Shown here piece after piece: positions 32,413 through 43,776 of a stretch of DNA of 64,000 nt (position 1 is its first letter; each line of letters starts with the position of its first letter). The DNA lies in contig CM064670.1 in assembly GCA_032717465.1 (NCBI GenBank), positions 12,444,679-12,508,678 on the forward strand, written 5' to 3'. The notes below the pieces were generated by a model. The model did no database searches and had not been told where the DNA came from. It saw only the letters and a list, made by a program, of their open reading frames with translations. The position numbers and the translations under genes are program-made. This DNA is from Coenobita brevimanus (lineage: Eukaryota > Arthropoda > Malacostraca > Decapoda > Coenobitidae).

Positions 32413-35400
32413 TACCTAATTGTATCTTTACAGGAATGAGTCAAGCTTGTACTGTCCCGTGTATTAAACCATTTTTATCATGCATATCCTTAAATTTATT
32501 AATTATTTTGGCACACATTATTTCATTCGGTAGTGCATTCTGCTGACTAATTGCCCTATTTGGGAAACTAAATTTCCTTACGTCATTGTCACCTCTCTTT
32601 TTATGCAGTTTTTTGCAGTGTCCTCTTGCTGCTGCTTCGCCATAGGTTATATACTCATTAATGTCTATATTCCCTTCTCTGATATTCATTTATATAGCAT
32701 GATCATGTCTCCTCTTTTCTTTCTCTCCTGTAATGTTGGCAGATTCTGTTTTTCTAGTCTTTCTTCGTAGCTTAGATCTCTTAAGCTAGGTACCCATCTT
32801 GTAGCTGCCCAATGAACTTTTTCAGCCTTATCTATGTGTTTCTTGAGATGAGGATTTCAGACTACTGCTGCGTACTGCAGGGTTGGTCTGAAGAGTGACA
32901 TTATCTTTCTTAGCATGTCTTCATTTATGTATGTGAATACTATTCTCATATTTGCAAGCAGTGTATACATGTTCCTTACCTTCTCACTGATGTGGTCAGC
33001 CGGAGATAGTCTGTTATTGATAATCACACCTAGGTCCTTCTCTCTTTCTAATATGTGTATGGTTTTGCTTCCTAAATTATAATCCCAATCTGGTCTTTTC
33101 TACTTTTACCAAACTTAGTTACAGGACACTTGTCCACATTGAATTCTATTTGCCATTTATTACTCCATTCATGAAATTTATTTAATTCTTCTTGTAGCTC
33201 TCTACAAGAGTCTGTGTTAGCAATTTTCCTTTGTATTTTTGCATCATCAGCAAACATATTTAGATAGCTTTCATTTTCAGTGTTACCATCTATGTCATTT
33301 ATATACACTAAAAACATAACTGGTGCCAGCATTGAGCCCTGTGGAACTCTGCTAGTCACATCCCTCCATGATAATTTCCCCTTAGTACCGTTCTCATTTC
33401 ACTTTTTCTAAGAAAATCCTGCATCCAACAGTACAGTTTGCTTCGGATTCCTCCTCGATGGTACAGTTTCCATAAAAGTCTTTGGTGCGGTACTCTTCCA
33501 AATACTTTCTTGAAATCTAAATAGATACTGTCCACCCATCCTTCTCTTTTCTGTAATTTTTCTGCAAACTTTTCGTATATCTGTCATAGTAGCTTAATAG
33601 ATTAGTAACACATGATTTTCCCTTTCTGAAACCAAACTGCCTTTCTGTTATCATACTGTGTTCTTCTAGAATCTAGATGGTTTACCCAAACTTTTTTTTT
33701 TCAGCTTTACCAGTATCTTACAACACTGGTTAGCGATGCTGGTCGGTAGTTAAGTTTTTTTTTTTCTTAATGAGAAGAAGAAGGAACCAAAGGCCGCGAG
33801 CCTGCAATTATTGTTCCTTCCAAGAGAAAAACAAAATACAGGAGAGAGCCAAATTCAAGTGGATTTTGTCTATTCCTTTTCTTGAATAGGGGAACACTGT
33901 TTACTTTCTTCAAATATCAGGTAGTTTACCTTGACCCAAGGATTCCTTGAATATTAAATATATTGGTCTACTTAACTCCTTTGCACGTTCATGTAGCACC
34001 CAACCTGAAATTTCGTCAGGACCATTTGCTTTTCGTCTGTTTAATTTACTTAACTCCTCCTGTATTTCTTTTTCTGATGTTTGTATATCTGGTAATATGT
34101 GTGGGCATGCATGTTCCATATCATCTCTCTCAAGATTATTTTCTTCTGTAAAAACTGATTGGAAATTTTTATTTAGTGCTTCACAAACATCTTTCTTTTG
34201 TGTGTTGATGATCCCTTCGTCCATATTGGATTGTATTTTATCCTTTACTTGGGTTTTGCATTGGATGTTGCTGTAAAATAGCTTCGGTTGATCACAACTT
34301 TTATTTATAATGCCTTCCTCAGATTGTCTTTGGGCTTCTCTCCTTATTTCTGTATAATCGTTTCTTGCCTGTTTATAGTTATTATATGCCCTCTCACTAT
34401 TGTGTCTTTCGTATCTATTCCACAACAAGTCATCTTTTTCTTTTGATTATTTATACATTCTATATTAAACCATTTCTTTATTTTCATTTCTGCTTCTCTG
34501 TGCTGTGGGATGTAATTTTGGACTCCTATTTCATAAAGTTCACAGAACTTTCTATATATAACATTTAAATCTTGTCCTCTAAGTTCCTTTTCCCAATCTA
34601 TTCTAAGAAATACTTCTTTAGGTCATGGTAGTTGCCTTTTTTGTAGTTTAGGCTTTTTTGTAAGTTTCATTACTGTTAACTATGTCATACGTAATCATGA
34701 AGTTGCAGTTTAATACAGCATGGTTGCTTTTGCCGAATGGAGGATGATACATTATATTGTCAATATCATTTTCTTGCCTACTGAATATAAGATCTAGTGC
34801 TGATGATACACCAAGTCCTCCTTTTCTGGTCTTTTCCTTTACATGTTGTGTTAGGAAAAACTCCTGCACAAGATCCAGGAGCTTTTGACACCAACAGCTT
34901 TCCTGGCTTTTTATATCTAGAGTATTCCAATTTATATTTGTACTGAAATATCCAGTTAATATAATTCTTTCAGATTTCTCCTCCATTCTATGTAGTAATG
35001 CTCTTAAACTCTGAATTGTACTCTCTGCCAGGTCTTCATATTCGCCTCTTTCCCAAGTGTTTGATCTGGGTAGCATGTAGGCTATAAATTTGTCACAATT
35101 ACTTCCCCTTCGGATGTATTAATCTCTACTGCAATCAGTTCTACTTGTGAGGGTATATCTAGTTCTATTTCTTTGTCTTGTGGATTTTTCTTTGTTAATA
35201 TTATAACTCCTCCTCTTTTGTTTAAGTTCTTATCTCTTCTCCATATACTGTATTCCTCTAAGTTCAGGGTATCGTTTGATATCCATGGTATTATTATTAT
35301 TTTTTTTTCAGGTAGGCAAGTAATATATGGTTCCTTTTCTTTGATATAATCTTTCATCTCTAATAATTTAGATATCAGTCCATCTACATTTGAGTACATC

Positions 35401-36240
35401 AGCTTAATCATCTTGTTTACCTACTTGTCATAACTTGGGTCTACTACCTTCCTTCTTTTTATTCCCTTCTGGTTATGTACCACTTTTATACCTGGAATCC
35501 AATTACTTTGTAAAAAAAATGTACTCTTTTCTTTCTCTGATCTTCCCTCGTTCTTTGTTTTTGCCTCCTCCCTCTTTACTTTTAGTAATCCCAATTCCTC
35601 ATGAGTTAGGCATCTTTTTTATCCATCCATTTTTAAATTCCTTTTTTTTTTTTTTTTTTTTTTTGCATAAGTCTGCATTTTTTAGTATCTCCTCCACAGT
35701 GTTCACACTCTCGAGGGCTATTTTCAGGGGCCTTGACTTACTTCTCTCATATATCCCTAGCCTTTTGTGTTCCTCCATGTCTTTATTACAGATTTCCTCT
35801 GATACTGTCTTCAATATGCTCATTATTTGTCATCCCTGTATTGTCTCTGAAATCTTTTTTTTTTTTCTTCCTCCTCTATATCAGTGATTACTATAGATTT
35901 GTTGATATCTGCTGAATCTTTGACTAATTTTGGGTTGTTTTGGATACTTTTTTCACATTTTAATATATATTTTTTTTCGACTCTTGTTTCTAAGTCTTTC
36001 TTTACTTTCACCATTTCAGCATACATAGTTTACAAATCATTTTTGTAACTTTCAATTGCTTCATTCACCTGGGTTATCTTCTCCTCAGTATCACTGCTCT
36101 GATCTATCAGACTACTTGCTTGCCTAATTGTCTCTGTATCATTTCTGAACTCATCCATAATATTCTCATGGTTGACAACTGTGCTTGCCATTTCACTAAT
36201 CTTCCTTTTAAGTTAACCTATCTCAGCTGACAGCTCATCT
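32413..36240 (-). mobile_element. CR1-like LINE, near full length, decayed
   Basis: Minus-strand fragments follow LINE order. There is a Lys/Glu-rich ORF1-like coiled coil (36026-35823), an endonuclease start MIKLMYSNVDGLISKL (35411), an endonuclease middle and end (35076-34648, ILTGYFSTNINW, SALDLIFSRQENDIDN), an RT start (34428-33910, RRKANGPDEISGW), an RT core (33359-33072, SRVPQGSMLAPVMFLVYIND, MFADDAKIQ) and a C-terminus (32689-32441). The 3' end carries TACAATTAGGTAAGAA and a (CA)n tail, seen as (GT)n on the plus strand at 32393-32409. Frameshifts abound. It fills about 40 percent of intron 1. Confidence 0.8.
33752..33868 (-). mobile_element. Short 3' piece of Jockey/CR1-group LINE nested in another LINE
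   Basis: On the minus strand this reads CTTGAATTTGGCTCTCTCCT, then GGCCTTTGGTTCCTTCTTCT and CTCATTAAG with an A-run. It matches the last 100 bp of the LINE ending at 9225. It sits inside the RT region of the CR1-like LINE, so it inserted later. Confidence 0.75.

Positions 36241-36244
<4 letters not shown>

Positions 36245-36285
<41 letters not shown>
36245..36285. repeat. (GT)n microsatellite before exon 2
   Basis: A pure TG tract of about 40 bp, 90 bp upstream of the exon 2 acceptor. Confidence 0.95.
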
Positions 36286-36288
<3 letters not shown>

Positions 36289-36374
36289 GGAGGGGTTCCC
36301 AAGTGGTTTGGGGCAATGGTGCCTCTCTCTTACCTTCACACACTCTGACTCTCTCTTACTCTCTCCCTCTGTAG

Positions 36375-36532
36375 GCTTGGTGGAGGGGTTCACAAGTGGA
36401 GTGGAGTACCAGTTCCGCTACAGCAGTCGTGTAGTGGCGGGGCTGCCATCCCTCAAGCAGCAGTACTCGGCAATTGGATTGCAGGCTGACCTCACCATGC
36501 AGGTCACGGAGGGAGACATAGTTATCTTTCAG
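36375..36532 (+). CDS. LLTP gene exon 2
   Basis: The acceptor tctgtag follows a CT-rich tract; the donor is cag/gtaccc. The exon completes the Gly of exon 1 and encodes residues 15-67: LVEGFTSGVEYQFRYSSRVV, AGLPSLKQQYSAIGLQADLT and MQVTEGDIVIFQ. The Y-x-Y/F-x-Y pattern followed by SGLP-like AGLP is the first strand region of the vitellogenin N-sheet. It ends in phase 0. Confidence 0.85.
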
Positions 36533-36865
36533 GTACCCCTTTTCCATATTCATAAAAATGCAATGTGACTTGGAAATGTGCAGTGTGACCCTAGTGTTTG
36601 TGCAGTATGAACGAAGTGCTTGTAGAATGTGACCCTATTGTATGTAGTGCGACTCCAGTGTGTGCAGCATGACCCTGGTATGTGTAATGTGACCATACTA
36701 TGGATAATGTGACCTTAGTATGAGCAGTTGATGGTACTGGAGTGTGTGCAGTGTCACCCTATATTGTGCAGTGTGACCCTGTTTTGTTCAGTATCCTGTA
36801 TTGGTGGGAGGTAATAAAGGGGCAGCAACTGGCTATAATGTGTTTGACTAATGTTACTCCGATAG
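36533..36865 (+). repeat. Intron 2 with degenerate ~22-bp tandem repeat
   Basis: Between 36560 and 36800 the phrase tgtgcagtgtgaccctagtg recurs at least eight times with substitutions (gtagaatgtgaccctattgt, gtgcagcatgaccctggtat). The 333-bp intron is otherwise featureless. Confidence 0.7.
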
Positions 36866-37000
36866 ATGAGCAACGTCGAGATGGGGGATTTCCACGACGA
36901 GCTGCACTGTGACCTCAGCGCCCCAGTACCTATCGAATACCATCCCATTGAGAATGAGGACATCAGCAAGCCATTCAGTCTGCACCTTAATGGCTCAGAG
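36866..37000 (+). CDS. LLTP gene exon 3
   Basis: Forty-five codons (residues 68-112) in phase 0 at both ends, from acceptor ctccgatag to donor gag/gtaggc. They encode MSNVEMGDFHDELHCDL, a Pro/Glu-rich link and ENEDISKPFSLHLNGSE. The P-F-x-x-x-x-x-G segment matches the family strand that precedes the W-x-x-N-x-x-K helix. Cys82 is present. Confidence 0.85.
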
Positions 37001-37029
37001 GTAGGCTACAAAACAGAGGGGGGAGGGGA

Positions 37030-37330
37030 TAAACTAACCGAACTTATCCTGATCTAGCCAAACCTAAAGAACCTAATCTAACCTAGTCCATCCTGTTTTA
37101 TGTAGCCTAGCCTATTCTATCCTACCCTGACCTATCTTGTTCTTACCTAGTTTAACCTAGTCTAACTTAAGCTAATATAACCTATCTCTACCTAACTTAA
37201 TCAAGACCACCCCATTCTTACTAAATCTAACATTTTCTTACGTAGCCTAACCTAACTAATCCTAACCTAACCTAGTCTTACCTGTCCTTACCTAACCGAA
37301 CTTAACATAATCTAACCTAGCACAGCTCAG
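37030..37330 (+). repeat. Degenerate (AACCT)n tract in intron 3
   Basis: About 300 bp of diverged taacctaacct-like units (ctagcctattctatcctacc, aacctaacctagtcttacct), an old telomere-like repeat 30 bp after the exon 3 donor. It is more decayed than the tract at 1829-1921. Confidence 0.75.
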
Positions 37331-37532
37331 CTTTCTCACCTGTTCACTCCTCACCCATACGGCTGCAAGTTAGGCAAAGGAAACCATAATTTTAAATACT
37401 TCTTGTTTTCGCCAGACTATTTTCTTCGGCCTAAGACCAATGTTTCGAATCCAGAATATTAGATGCAGCCTTGATTGGGGGCCAGGATGATGCAGATATT
37501 ATGAATGCCGGTTACAGGTAGATAGGTAGGCT

Positions 37533-37533
37533 G

Positions 37534-37612
<79 letters not shown>

Positions 37613-37630
37613 GAGAGAGAGAGAGAGAGA
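37533..37630. repeat. (TA)n(GA)n microsatellite
   Basis: A TA tract of about 75 bp followed by a short GA tract in intron 3. Confidence 0.95.
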
Positions 37631-37747
37631 AACTCATTATCAGGGGTCTCCTAAGCTGAATAATACCATCCAGCAGCAGCAACAAAAACCATATCATCGT
37701 GGTGAAGGGATCAATTGCTTCACTACGAGGACGTATTTTATCGCTCG

Positions 37748-37905
37748 AGCTTCCCTCAGACGATTTATTCAGCGTTCAATTTGCCTTCAGATGATTGTAG
37801 TTGTTCAAGCTGCTTTCAGACGACTGTATCCAGTGTTCACTCTGCATCTGGACGACTTTATTCAATGTTCAAACTTACTCCAGACGATTTCATTCAGCTT
37901 AGGAA
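37748..37905 (+). repeat. ~33-bp minisatellite in intron 3
   Basis: Nearly five copies of a diverged unit of the form tgcttcagacgattgtattc plus agtgttcaac. Substitutions are spread between units, so the array is old. Confidence 0.65.
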
Positions 37906-38379
37906 AGACATCTTGTACTGATGGAACAAATGAAGAGAAATAGGTAGAGAGGCAGGGACACAGAGATAGATAAATAGACAGACAAACAGCCAGCCAGCCA
38001 GAAGATAGCTAGCTACCTAGATAGATTGATTGATAAGAAAAATCTTTTAAGCCTGGTAAAAATCGTATGGTTGTGGCGAGAATGTACTGAATGACACGTT
38101 GTCGATACGGAAAGATAATAAATATTTCGTGATAAGCATATTTGTCTCCGTATTGTTATTTTTGGTGTCCAAGTGTATTATCAGATTCTGTTTTGTTTAG
38201 TGATATATATTTACATTTTATTTATTTATTTATTTATTTATTCATTTTTCACTCAGTCACTCGAGTTTGATTGTGAATGTTTGATATATCCATTTTAATT
38301 TAACTTGGTCTAAAACTTCCATCTCTCTGACTTGAATGCTGAGATGTAGCCATATATTAATACTAGAATTTGGTGCTAT

Positions 38380-39276
38380 ACCTCATACCAATTAATCTGG
38401 CCAGGCATGTATGGCAACACTGTTCCGGCAGAGATTCTGATTGGCTGGAGGTGTTTGTTCGATTTTGTTGTTGCTAAAACTGATACTCTTTTTATTATCA
38501 GATGTGATACTGAGTTTGTCGACAATACAATGGTCAAAAGGAATAAGAAATCCGTTATATACTTATCAACAATGAAATTTTCGTAGGAAGATAGAGATAT
38601 TGCGTCAACAAAGTATTATAACAGTCCAAGTCAAGGTCAGCATTCGAACAATTCCTTTAAATCTCCGACACTCCGTAACATAACAGAAAATTAAGGAAAC
38701 TTGCTTAATCTAAGCGTTGGTGTAACACACATTTAAATTTTAAGATCAGCCTGCACCCTTAAATCGTGCCACAACTCTGAATAATTAAAAATTCTAATGA
38801 AAAGACTAGTTCTGCGGGGCGGGAGGTTTGAAAAAATCGCGAAAAATCAAAGTAGGCTAAATGAAAACTATTTCATCATATATCCTCTGTTATCACAGTA
38901 CGGACTGATCTCAAAAATTTAATTGTTATACCAACGCTTAGGTTAAGCAAGTTTCCTTAATTTTCTGTTATATTAGGGAGTGTCAGAGATTTAAAGGAAT
39001 TGTTCGAACGCTGACCTTGACTTGGACTGTCATAATACTTTGTTGACGCAATATCTCTATCTTCCTACGAAAATTTCATTGCTGATAAGTATATAACGGA
39101 TTTCTTATTGCTTTTGACCATTGTATTGTCGACAAACTCAGTATCACATCTGATAATAAAAAGAGTATCAGTTTTAGCAACAACGAAATCGAACAAACAC
39201 CTCCATCCAATCAGAATCTCTGCCGGAACAGTGTTGCCATACATACCTGGCCAGATTAATTGGTATGAGGTATGGT
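38380..39276. mobile_element. Foldback element with ~350-bp inverted arms in intron 3
   Basis: 38380-38733 and 38927-39276 are near-perfect reverse complements. Shared landmarks are atacctcataccaattaatc, gacaatacaatggtcaaaag and aacttgcttaatctaagcgt. About 190 bp of unrelated sequence lies between them. No ORF is present, so this is a non-autonomous foldback or MITE-like DNA element. In the pre-mRNA it would form a long hairpin. Confidence 0.88.
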
Positions 39277-39344
39277 CATGAAGAAGTGCTGTGGAAGTGA
39301 CGTCGAGTCATAGCACTGTCTTTTTTTTCTGACACAGAGCTGCA

Positions 39345-39830
39345 TGAAATTATTATTATTATTGTTGTTGTTGTTGTTGTTGTTGTATTCACAATTATTA
39401 TAATCACTATCACCATCGCCCTAAATCCACTTCACTCTTAATCACTCTCAGTCTTACCATTATTAGCCTAACTACCATTATTAATGTTAATATCACTGAT
39501 GCCATCGCTACTATTGCTACCACCACTATCACTGTGGCCATCACTACCATTGTTTCCATCACTACCATTGTTACCACCACTAACACTGTTACCATCACTA
39601 CCACTGTTACCACTACTACCACTGTTACCATCACTACCACTGTTACCATCACTACCATTGTTACCACTACTATCACAGTTACCATCACTCCCATTGTTAC
39701 CATCACTACCATTATTACCACCACTACCATTTTTACCATCACTACCATTATTACCACCACTACCATTTTTACCATCGCTACTATTCCTGCCATTACTACC
39801 ACAACTACCATGACTACCATTATCAGTGTC
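39345..39830 (+). repeat. Trinucleotide-rich 18-bp minisatellite before exon 4
   Basis: ATT and GTT runs (39350-39385) lead to repeated units of the form accatcactaccactgtt up to 39830, 26 bp before the exon 4 acceptor. ORFs here (Thr/Ile-rich, Leu/Pro-rich, Val/Met-rich) are artefacts. Confidence 0.9.
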
Positions 39831-39855
39831 TGTAACTCACCTTCGCATGCCACAG

Positions 39856-39945
39856 CCCAGGTACATAGAAGGTCCCTCAGAGCAGGCCTGGATCACCAAC
39901 CTCAGGAAAGCCGTGGCCAGCATCGTCAGCATCCCTCCACTGATG
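39856..39945 (+). CDS. LLTP gene exon 4
   Basis: Thirty codons (residues 113-142), PRYIEGPSEQAWITNLRKAV then ASIVSIPPLM, in phase 0. The W-x-x-N-x-x-x-A segment is the family hallmark W-x-x-N-x-K-[RK]-[GA]. The acceptor is gccacag. A second AG lies 5 bases further (cacagcccag) but would break the frame. The donor atg/gttagt is moderate. Confidence 0.85.
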
Positions 39946-39949
39946 GTTA

Positions 39950-40380
39950 GTGACTCCTCTCCTCTCCTCTCCTTTCCTCTTCTCCTCTTCTCTCCTCTCC
40001 TCTCCTGTCATCTTCTCTTCTGTACATCGTCAACGTCACTCAGCAGCTGGTCAGTGATACGTAAGCGCCTCTTGTCATTTACTCTTTTTCTAACTCTTCT
40101 TTCCTATCCTTTCCTTTCCCGTTTTCTCTGCTTTTCTCTTCTCCTCTCTGCTATAGTTTCTTTTTTCTTCTGTACCTCCTCTGCTCTCGTAATTTCTCTT
40201 GATTTCTCTTCTCTTCTCTACTCTGTTGGCTCTATTCTACGTCGTCAAAGTCCATTTTACTTTCCTCTCCTCTCCTCTCGCCTCATCTGCTCTGCTCTGC
40301 TTTCCTCTCCTCTCCTCTCCTCTCCTCTCCTCTCCTCTCCCCTCCTCTCCTCTCCTCTCCTCTCCTCATGTCTTCCTCAT
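39950..40380 (+). repeat. (CTCCT)n-rich polypyrimidine region after exon 4
   Basis: Runs of tctcctctcc at 39957-40010 and 40300-40370, with diverged pyrimidine-rich sequence between, directly after the exon 4 donor. Confidence 0.9.
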
Positions 40381-40799
40381 TTTCAGTCAGGCATTATCTT
40401 AAGCTTCATTGCCTTAATCAGCTGTTTTTCTGTTTTAGTTTTATAAATTGGTTTATAAATTTTAATTTTTTCTTTTTATATGGGTTGTTTGCGTTAATTT
40501 TTTGGAGGTGTATGTTTACTTAATTGCTTATTTTGTTGTCATTGTTCTTGAATGTGGTTCATATTAATTGTTTATTTATTCATATATTTTGAAGGTCGTG
40601 TTAAATGATTTTCTTGCTTTTCAGTTTATGTTGTTTACTTTCATATTGTTTTATGGTAGTTGTAAAAATTTTTGCTTTCTCCATTTTTCTTTTAAATGTT
40701 GTTACTATTTCTTTTAATCGTTTATAGAGATGCTAGCTTTGGAAGTGGTTCTTACTGTTTGTTTGTTAATTGTATTTTTATGGAGACAGTTCCCTTGAT
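40381..40799. other. Intron 4 AT-rich stretch, nothing seen
   Basis: T-rich sequence with no supportable ORF or recognised repeat. Confidence 0.5.
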
Positions 40800-41000
40800 T
40801 CTGGGGAGGAACTCTTTCACATGGTGGCGCCTATATAACTTAGCAGCTCCTCTGCCCGGTTATACAGACGTCCCTCATCTTCCTCCCTATCCCCCCAAAA
40901 GTGGATGGTGGACCATCAGAGAAGGGAAGCTTCAGTCTGCAGTTCACCGGGTTCACTTTTCAGATGAACCTGTTACTGCAACTACGACGACCACCACGTA
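40800..41000 (+). repeat. Dispersed repeat with trinucleotide tail, copy 4
   Basis: gaggaactctttcacatggt and the core gtggatggtggaccatcaga / cttcagtctgcagttcaccg then gggttcac match copies 1-3. The tail is reduced to actacgacgaccaccacg. Confidence 0.7.
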
Positions 41001-41164
41001 GTTCCCTTTGGCACACTTGGGTAGTTTCCACTTATGGGACAAGTCTCTGAATTACTAAACAGTCAAAGAGACAAATATCTTTCCATTTCCGTCTAAAGAA
41101 AATTTAGAGCTGACCAAATGTAGTGAAAACTGAATCTCTACTAGTGTGCGTTTCATATGGTACG

Positions 41165-41772
41165 ATTTTTCCCAGTGTGTTTTGACTGGACTAGGGAAGG
41201 TTTGGAGTCAGTGGATCCAGTGTTTGGCCCTTGGCTTTTGATGCTACTGTGAGCAGACCAATAGGCAGGATGCAGCTGGGGAAGACAGTGAGTGTGTCTG
41301 GGTTGACTGCTGAAATGCTGAAGGCCTGAGGAGATGTAGGAGAGGGTCTAGTTACTGACCTGAGAAATTCGATTATACATGAGTGAGTTGCTCCAGATGA
41401 CTGGCTGAAGAGTGTGATAGTAAATGTGTACAAGGGGAATGGTGATGCCCTGGAAAGAGGAAATTATAGAGGCATAAACCTTTAGGACCAGATCCTGAAG
41501 GTAATGGAGAGAGTCCTATAACGTATTATCAGAGAAAGAGTAAATATTCATGAAATACAGTTCGGGTTTTTGGCAGACAAAGGGACCATTCATGCCATAT
41601 TGTCCAGCAGCTCCAGGAACAATTTACAAGAAACTAAAGGGAACTGTACTTTGTTTTTGTTGATTCTGAGAAAGCCTTTGGCAGAGTCCCTAGAGAGATG
41701 GTGAAGTGGGCAATGAGAAAGCTTAGGATAGAGGTGTGGCCGGCTAGAGTGGTTATGGCTGTGTATGTGGGT
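41165..41772 (+). mobile_element. RTE-type LINE fragment, second family
   Basis: Plus-strand translation in broken frames gives DDWLKSVIVNVYKGNGDALE then RGNYRGI (RT block), and near 41670-41760 EKAF-RVPREMVKWAMRKLR then VVMAVY, where the catalytic Asp block of an RTE-like RT is expected. Stops and indels interrupt it. It ends at the (GAT)n tract. Confidence 0.68.
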
Positions 41773-41774
41773 TA

Positions 41775-42172
41775 CTATGATAATGATGATGATGATAATG
41801 ATGATGGTGATAGTTATTGCAATGATGATGATGGTTATTAGTGATGATGATGTTGATGGTTATTATAATGATGATGATGATAATGGTTATTACAATGATG
41901 ATGATGATGATGATGGTTATTATAATGATGATGATGAGGGTTATTATAATGATGATGATGAGGGTTATTACAATGATGGTGATGATGATGGTTATTATAA
42001 TGATGATGATGATGATGATGGTTATTATAATGATGATGATGAGGGTTATTACAATGATGGTGATGATGATGAGGGTTATTATAATGATGATGATGATGAT
42101 GGTTATTATAATGATGATGATGATGAGGGTTATTACAATGATGGTGATGATGGTTACTACGTTGTTGATGAT
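41775..42172 (+). repeat. (GAT)n/(ATT)n tandem region before exon 5
   Basis: GAT runs alternate with ggttattataat in units of about 21-36 bp. The tract ends 35 bp before the exon 5 acceptor. The Asp/Tyr-rich and Ile/Thr-rich ORFs across it are artefacts. Confidence 0.9.
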
Positions 42173-42206
42173 GATGTACTTACCTGTTTCTCCCCCCCCC
42201 ACTCAG

Positions 42207-42274
42207 GGTCGCAGGAACAGCCAGCCTTCCTTCATGGTAGAGGAAGAAACCATGGCAGGGAAGTGTAATGTATG
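42207..42274 (+). CDS. LLTP gene exon 5
   Basis: The acceptor actcag lies after a C-run. The exon encodes GRRNSQPSFMVEEETMAGKC then NV, plus two bases of a Trp codon, and ends at donor tatg/gtaagg. The EETMAGKC segment (Cys162) matches the E-x-x-x-x-G-x-C motif conserved in vitellogenin N-domains. It is phase 0 at entry and phase 2 at exit. Confidence 0.85.
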
Positions 42275-42288
42275 GTAAGGCGAAAAAA

Positions 42289-43285
42289 CAAAAACACTTA
42301 GGGCGATACACTTCACCCCTTAAAAACACTTAGGGCGATACACTTCACTTAAAAACACTTAGGGCGATACACTTTACCCCTTAAAAACACTTAGGGCGAT
42401 ACACTTAACCCCTTAAAAACACTTAAGGCGATACACTTCACCACTTAAAAACACTTAGGGCGATACACTTCACCACTTAAAAACACTTAGGGCGATACAT
42501 TTCACTTAAAAACACTTAGGGCGATACACTTCACCACTTAAAAACACTTAGGGCGATACACTTCACTTAAAAACACTTAGGGCGATACACTTCACCACTT
42601 AAAAACACTTAGGGCGATACACTTCACCACTTAAAAACACTTAGGGCTATACACTTCACCACTTAAAAACACTTAGGGCGATACACTTCACCCCTTAAAA
42701 GCACTTAGGGCGATACATTTCACTTAAAAACACTTAGGGCGATACACTTCATCCCTTAAAAACACTTAGGGCAATACAGTTCATCACTTAAAAACACTTA
42801 GGAGGGCAATACACTTCACTTAAAAACACTTATGACTATACACTTCACCACTTAAAAACACTTAGGGCAATTCACTTCACTTAAAAATACTTAAGGCGAT
42901 ACACTTCACTTAAAAACACTTAGGACGATACACTTCACTTAAAAACACTTAGGGTGATACACTTCACTTAAAAACACTTAGGGCGATACACTTCACTTAA
43001 AAACACTTAGGGTGATACACTTCACTTAAAAACACTTAGGGCGATACACTTCACTTAAAAACACTTAGGGTGATACACTTCACTTAAAAACACTTAGGGT
43101 GATACACTTCACTTAAAAACACTTAGGGCGATACACTTCATCACTTAAAATCACTTAGGGCGATACACTTCACTTAAAATCACTTAGGGCGATACACTTC
43201 ACTTAAAACACTTAAGGCGATACACTTCACTTAAAACACTTAAGGCGATACACTTCACTTAAAACACTTAAGGTGATACACTTCA
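42289..43285 (+). repeat. ~29-32-bp minisatellite (cacttagggcgatacacttc..)n
   Basis: About 33 head-to-tail units that share cttaaaaacacttagggcga and tacacttcac. Two length classes occur: units with an extra ccc/cac before ctta (about 32 bp, mainly on the left) and short units (about 28-29 bp, mainly on the right). The array starts 14 bp after the exon 5 donor and fills two thirds of intron 5. It is not a CRISPR array, as there are no unique spacers. Confidence 0.95.
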
Positions 43286-43499
43286 CCCCTTCAGTACGAT
43301 GCAGTGTTTTCTCTTTCAATCTTGCTCTATCCTTACGATCTTACTCATTCTAGTGGAACGGCCTGGGAGAGGAGGATCAAACGAACGCTAGATCCATCCC
43401 TTCCAGTCCGAGTAGTGACCCCTGAAATAAATCAACTCTTCATCGGTGTTAAGGACTTAGCATCCTCTGGCCCTTGTGACCCACCTTTGCCAGAAGAGA

Positions 43500-43501
43500 A
43501 A

Positions 43502-43562
<61 letters not shown>

Positions 43563-43625
43563 TTTCTTTCTCTTGTTCTCCCTCTCCATCCCCTATCCTT
43601 CCCTCCCTACTCTCTCTCTCTGTCT
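43500..43625. repeat. (CT)n(CA)n microsatellite and CT-rich stretch
   Basis: CT (43502-43521), CA (43520-43560), then CT-rich sequence up to 43629 in intron 5. Confidence 0.9.
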
Positions 43626-43776
43626 CTCTGATATAATTAACCCATAATGCTTTTTAGAGCAGCAAATAAATATAAGTAAATAAAAAATAAATAAACATGA
43701 ATAAATCGTCTGTGGTATCTCCTAAGCTGAATAAAATCGTCTGAATCACGTCCTCAGGCTGCCCTCCCTCCTTCAG

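Noticed and set aside
39861..39945. Exon 4 starting at the second AG (reading VHRRSLRAG)
   Set aside because: It shifts the frame and loses the AWITNLRKA family motif; the first AG at 39855 keeps frame and motif.
41753..42278. Asp/Tyr-rich and Met-rich ORFs at the (GAT)n tract
   Set aside because: They are products of the trinucleotide repeat; only the last part overlaps true exon 5, in the frame set by its acceptor.
42289..43285. Possible CRISPR-like array
   Set aside because: Units are contiguous tandem repeats without unique spacers, in an intron of a eukaryotic gene.
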